In this document: piece after piece, positions 60,819 through 64,000 of the stretch
How positions within the stretch are numbered: the first letter of the stretch is position 1
Layout of the letters: each line of letters opens with the position of its first letter
Assembly (NCBI RefSeq): GCF_028502605.1
Contig: NC_079233.1
Location: forward strand, 4,836,001 to 4,900,000
DNA: 64,000 nucleotides
Direction: 5' to 3'
Source of the DNA: Trichoderma breve
Lineage: Eukaryota; Ascomycota; Sordariomycetes; Hypocreales; Hypocreaceae
The notes under the pieces: model-generated
The model's database searches: none
Told to the model about the DNA's origin: nothing
The model's input: only the letters and a program-made list of their open reading frames with translations
Made by a program: the position numbers and the translations under genes

Positions 60819-60842
60819 AGAGAGACAGAGAGAGAGAGAGAG
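60819..60842. repeat. GA dinucleotide microsatellite
   Basis: A run of ag/ga units with one cag interruption, intergenic. Confidence 0.85.
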
Positions 60843-61156
60843 AACATCGGACAAGCCGCGACCTTTCGGATCGACTAGAACTGAACAGTGATGAATCATG
60901 ATCATGCAAGTAGCAAAGCTTTCCAGATTCGGACGTTGCATCTGAGCATCGTATCGTGCTCCGGCTTCCAACACCGTTTCTATCAAGCGCCTAGACTCCT
61001 TGTGCCGTGCAATCAAGCTTGGCCGGTGACAGACGTTGAAGCACGTTGTTGGCTTTTTTGACAGCTCCCCTTGTTTTATGGGGGTTTGGTGATCATCTTG
61101 TGGGGAAGAGAAAGGGCTTAGTTAGAGGCTTTTCCGTTCTTTCTCACTCCGAAGCG

Positions 61157-61178
61157 TGTCCATGTCCATGTCCATGTA
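61157..61178. repeat. CCATGT hexanucleotide array
   Basis: Three copies of ccatgt in tandem followed by acatc, read directly from the sequence. Confidence 0.8.
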
Positions 61179-64000
61179 CATCAACGGTCAAATCTTGGGG
61201 GTACTCGTACTACTGAATCTCACCCCCTTTTTCTCCGCCACGGATGGTCTCTCCCCGAAGTATCTTTTGATAGCGGCAACGGCAACGGCATGAGGTCCAT
61301 TGTCGTCGAGTCATGGACGGCACTGCTGTACCTTGCAACTGATCAACGACAACTTTGAATCTAATTTCTGCCCCCGTCCAGTTACACCGAACCGGCCCCC
61401 CGAAGCGTAAAACGGAACGGAGCAACATGCAAACTATACTACTGCAGCCACGAAAAAAAAAAAATAAAGCCACTAATAACAAGCCCTCGTTCGCTCCGTT
61501 CGAAGCGAATTGCAAATCATTAAAAAAAGCAATTGGGCTAAAATCGGATCCGCAGTGCAGCGAAGTGACGGGTGATGGACAATAAGCCTGGCGTTTAGGG
61601 CCGGTATCGACCTAGCGCTGTCCGTAGTGAAACACAGGGCCTTTTTTCGAATCGTAAGAGTTGGCGAGGCTTGTACGAGTTGTTGAGACATCCGAAATCG
61701 TCAATTGTCCTTTCTAATCTTCTTCTGGGGACGGAAGCCGTCGTGAGTTTTGTTTTCCAAGTGGGAATACGGGGGAGTCGGGATTCTCGAGGACTTGGAA
61801 TCTATGTCATTGATTTTACATTGGTGAATCTCGTGAGCGTACTCGACGTTATTTGCCCCGACACTCGCAGTGGAGATGCCTGGAAATGAAAACCACAGTC
61901 GAGCTCGTCCGAAGGGAGAAGCAAGATGTGGCCGCTAAATGTCTCACGCCTCTACCGTTACAAACCCCAAAGGGGGGAGGGGCCGCTGAATAGAGAGAGG
62001 CCATAGCCCAGCCTCGAAAGCTCTCAAGTTCGTCTTTCTTCTCATGAACGTCCTTCTCTCTCATCAATGGAGCCTCGCTGACGATGCTAGAAAATAAGGG
62101 TATCAATTGTTCTCTCTTTTGCTAACGCAAAAAGCCACGCCTCAAACGTCCGCCCGCCCTGATCCATTTTCCCATTCCCACGTGGCCTCATCGAAACGAA
62201 GCCGCCACAAGTTGTCAACACTAAACTAGAAAGGAACTCTTTTCTTATAAGCTCACCCTTCAGCCTTCGCCCGTTACGAGTAACTACTCATTCTCCAGAG
62301 TCTTTCCCCCCTTCCAAGCCACCTGATTGTTTTCTCCTCCATGAAAGTGGCTACAGTATGTTTTCTCCTTTCTTAGTCGGGGCCGGACCAAGTTCCCCCA
62401 TCCCCCCAACCCCCCCTAGCGTGCAAACGATTCTCCCGCTAGAAAGCGCCATTACTTGCTACGCTCTGGGCTTTGAAAAGGCGAAAGCGGAGGTCTCGGA
62501 GCAACTCTGAAGCTTGTAGGGCTCTCCTCGTGGGTGCTAGATCGCTTCTTCTTCTTTTACAGTAAAGCCTGGTTAGGGGGGGTATGTAGAAAGAAGACAA
62601 TGGGTCACTAAGAAAGGACGGATCTACTTGATTCTGGCCCCCATTTCAGGATTGTGCGCCCGAGAATGGATCTCAACGGTTCGTTTCTCTTCTTAGTCTG
62701 GCGGGAAGCTGGTGCCGGATAGGTCTACACCGTTTAATCTTGTCAAGTTCAAGGCGTACTATAGGTGAAAAGCCTCCTCAGCGTAACTTTGATCCGACTA
62801 AACGCTACATGTACTGTAACATTACATCTCGAGTCTACTAGAAAAGAAGCCCACTCAGCCTTGTGGAAATGCTAGCGGAAAGTTCGTTCTGTACAGTAGT
62901 GCTGAAAGGGGGGAGGAGGGTGGACTAATCTAGGCACCGCGTTGGTCAACTTAACGCCTCACCTGCATATCGCGTTGTGGCGGCTTCCTTCAAAAAACCT
63001 GGCGATCCGCGACGATTATCCAAGTCAAGAAAGGGGCGTGTGTGTCGACGAGGATCATTATTTGTCAAACAGCCATGATTTACAAGTACGTACATCGTAC
63101 GAGTTTGGAAAAGAGAAGCACCTTTGCAAGGCCAGGGTAACACAGGGAAGAGAAAAAAGCCGACTCGGCACATAAACGCAACGCCCCCCAACAATCTCGC
63201 GATATATTTCCCCTACGGTGTAACTTCTCGTCGGGGAATATCTGATTCGCCCACGAGTGCCCCCGAGATCTTCTTTCATTTGCCCCCGGCAAAAAACAAG
63301 ATAATGCACACAGCCCTCTTGTGTACCGGATAGTAGTTGCCTCGTATATCTGAGGAGGAGGGAATCCTAGGAGCAAAGCAAGCATGGTGCCGAGAAGGAA
63401 TGGAGCACCGTCAGATGACCAACTGGACGGCATTTGTCCGTTTTGTTGCCCCCTCTCAGAGGGACAGCCACATGCATTTCTGCGTTTGCTCATTTTCTAA
63501 AGTGGCAAAAAAATGTAAAGGTTTTGGGGGGATTGCTGCTCGTAGCCGTAATGGCATGTGTAGCGACTTAGACTCGACGGGGACATACGCGGAGACTTAA
63601 TCATTCAAGCCATTTCTCGTGTTACAGACAGGAAAAATACGAAAGTACCTTACATATTGGTATTGAAGAGAGAAAAGAGTAAAGTTGAGCATTGTATGCC
63701 CCCGTAGTGGTTTGTTGTGCTTTGCTCGAATAGTATTGATGTTCAACGTTGACAGGACAACATCTTGTTTTGCACAGACGAGGTGCTTCTACTACAGCAT
63801 ACAGCACTAATCACTTACACCATAACAGTATGTACAAGTATTCAGCACACAGGGACAGCTTTGCCAATTAATTATTCTCATTCATGCATTAATAACAATA
63901 AATCCTTCTGCGATATGCCTTCATCTCTCTCAGCATCAAAGGGTGCTGATACTGTAGCGTTGCCATCAACCCCCTAGTAACCTCCAGCGCCTGGCGGTTG

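Larger units (their letters stand above)
56948..64000. other. About 7 kb without a credible gene (to window edge)
   Basis: I read both strands and found no domain, no family motif and no splice-linked set of conserved exons. Open frames up to about 200 codons (60393-61016 minus, 59984-60451 plus) have no coding character. The stretch contains TACTCGTAC-type motifs at 58228, 58554 and 61201, a GA array at 60819-60842, a CATGTC array near 61157-61178, a CA run at about 60318-60331 and many G or C runs. The right part (62.3-62.8 kb) has CT-rich, splice-site-like sequence that could be the leader of a plus-strand gene beyond the edge. Confidence 0.4.

Noticed and set aside
60393..61016. 207-codon minus-strand ORF
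   Set aside because: It reads through the GA microsatellite as Leu-Ser repeats and has no recognisable domain or ATG-supported model.
57640..64000. Apparent cluster of AGGGG/CCCCT stress elements
   Set aside because: I count roughly ten, which is close to the chance expectation for a 5-mer on both strands over this length. The G runs are mildly striking but do not support a specific claim.
1..64000. tRNA, rRNA, telomeric repeats, CRISPR arrays, intact transposons
   Set aside because: I scanned for B-box-like GGTTCRANYCC sequences, rRNA-like stretches, TTAGGG arrays, spaced direct repeats and transposase or reverse transcriptase motifs and found nothing convincing. CCAACCCTAACCC near 16296 is a single chance match.

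Overview
This window comes from the nuclear genome of a filamentous ascomycete. It has short spliceosomal introns (about 50 to 165 nt, GTRWGT-type donors, some with clear CTAAC-like branch sites), CT-rich leaders, balanced GC content, and a gene set of fungal families. These include a Clr5-domain protein, a White Collar-2 type GATA/PAS factor, BimC kinesin, a DHA14-type MFS transporter and GID/CTLH ligase subunit Rmd5. The overall style fits Sordariomycetes, probably Hypocreales (Trichoderma-like). That placement is inference; no marker in the window proves the genus.

Layout. 1-388: 3' end of an unrecognised charged coiled-coil protein. 2-8 kb: a peroxisomal enoyl-CoA hydratase/isomerase ending in SKL (-), a relic-rich spacer with a strong inverted repeat, and a Clr5-domain protein (+). 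8-12.3 kb: mitochondrial D-lactate dehydrogenase (+) and a PHAF1/UPF0183 protein (+). 13-13.8 kb: a stand-alone RNase H-fold ORF (-). 16-23 kb: a 14-TM-type MFS transporter (+) and kinesin-5 (+). 23.5-31 kb: RAD50 (-) divergent from the photoreceptor partner wc-2 (+). 32-36 kb: an amidase (+) convergent with a small low-complexity protein (-). 39.8-47.3 kb: a UPF0658 Golgi membrane protein (+), Rmd5/Gid2 (-) and a STB6-like protein (+) that shares a divergent promoter with Rmd5. 47.8-56.9 kb: Tim10 (-), adenine phosphoribosyltransferase (+) and a secretory-pathway EDEM/Htm1 mannosidase-like protein (-). 57-64 kb: about 7 kb without a credible gene.

The genes are mostly unlinked housekeeping functions: fatty-acid and lactate oxidation, mitosis, DNA repair, light signalling, ER quality control, mitochondrial import and purine salvage. 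There is no secondary-metabolite cluster, intact transposon, CRISPR, tRNA or rRNA that I could support. The most unusual non-gene signals are a recurring 9-mer TACTCGTAC / GTACGAGTA restricted to intergenic DNA, an imperfect 37-bp inverted repeat at 4.5 kb, an in-frame 60-nt intron inside the wc-2 zinc finger, and a likely non-AUG start for the UPF0658 gene.
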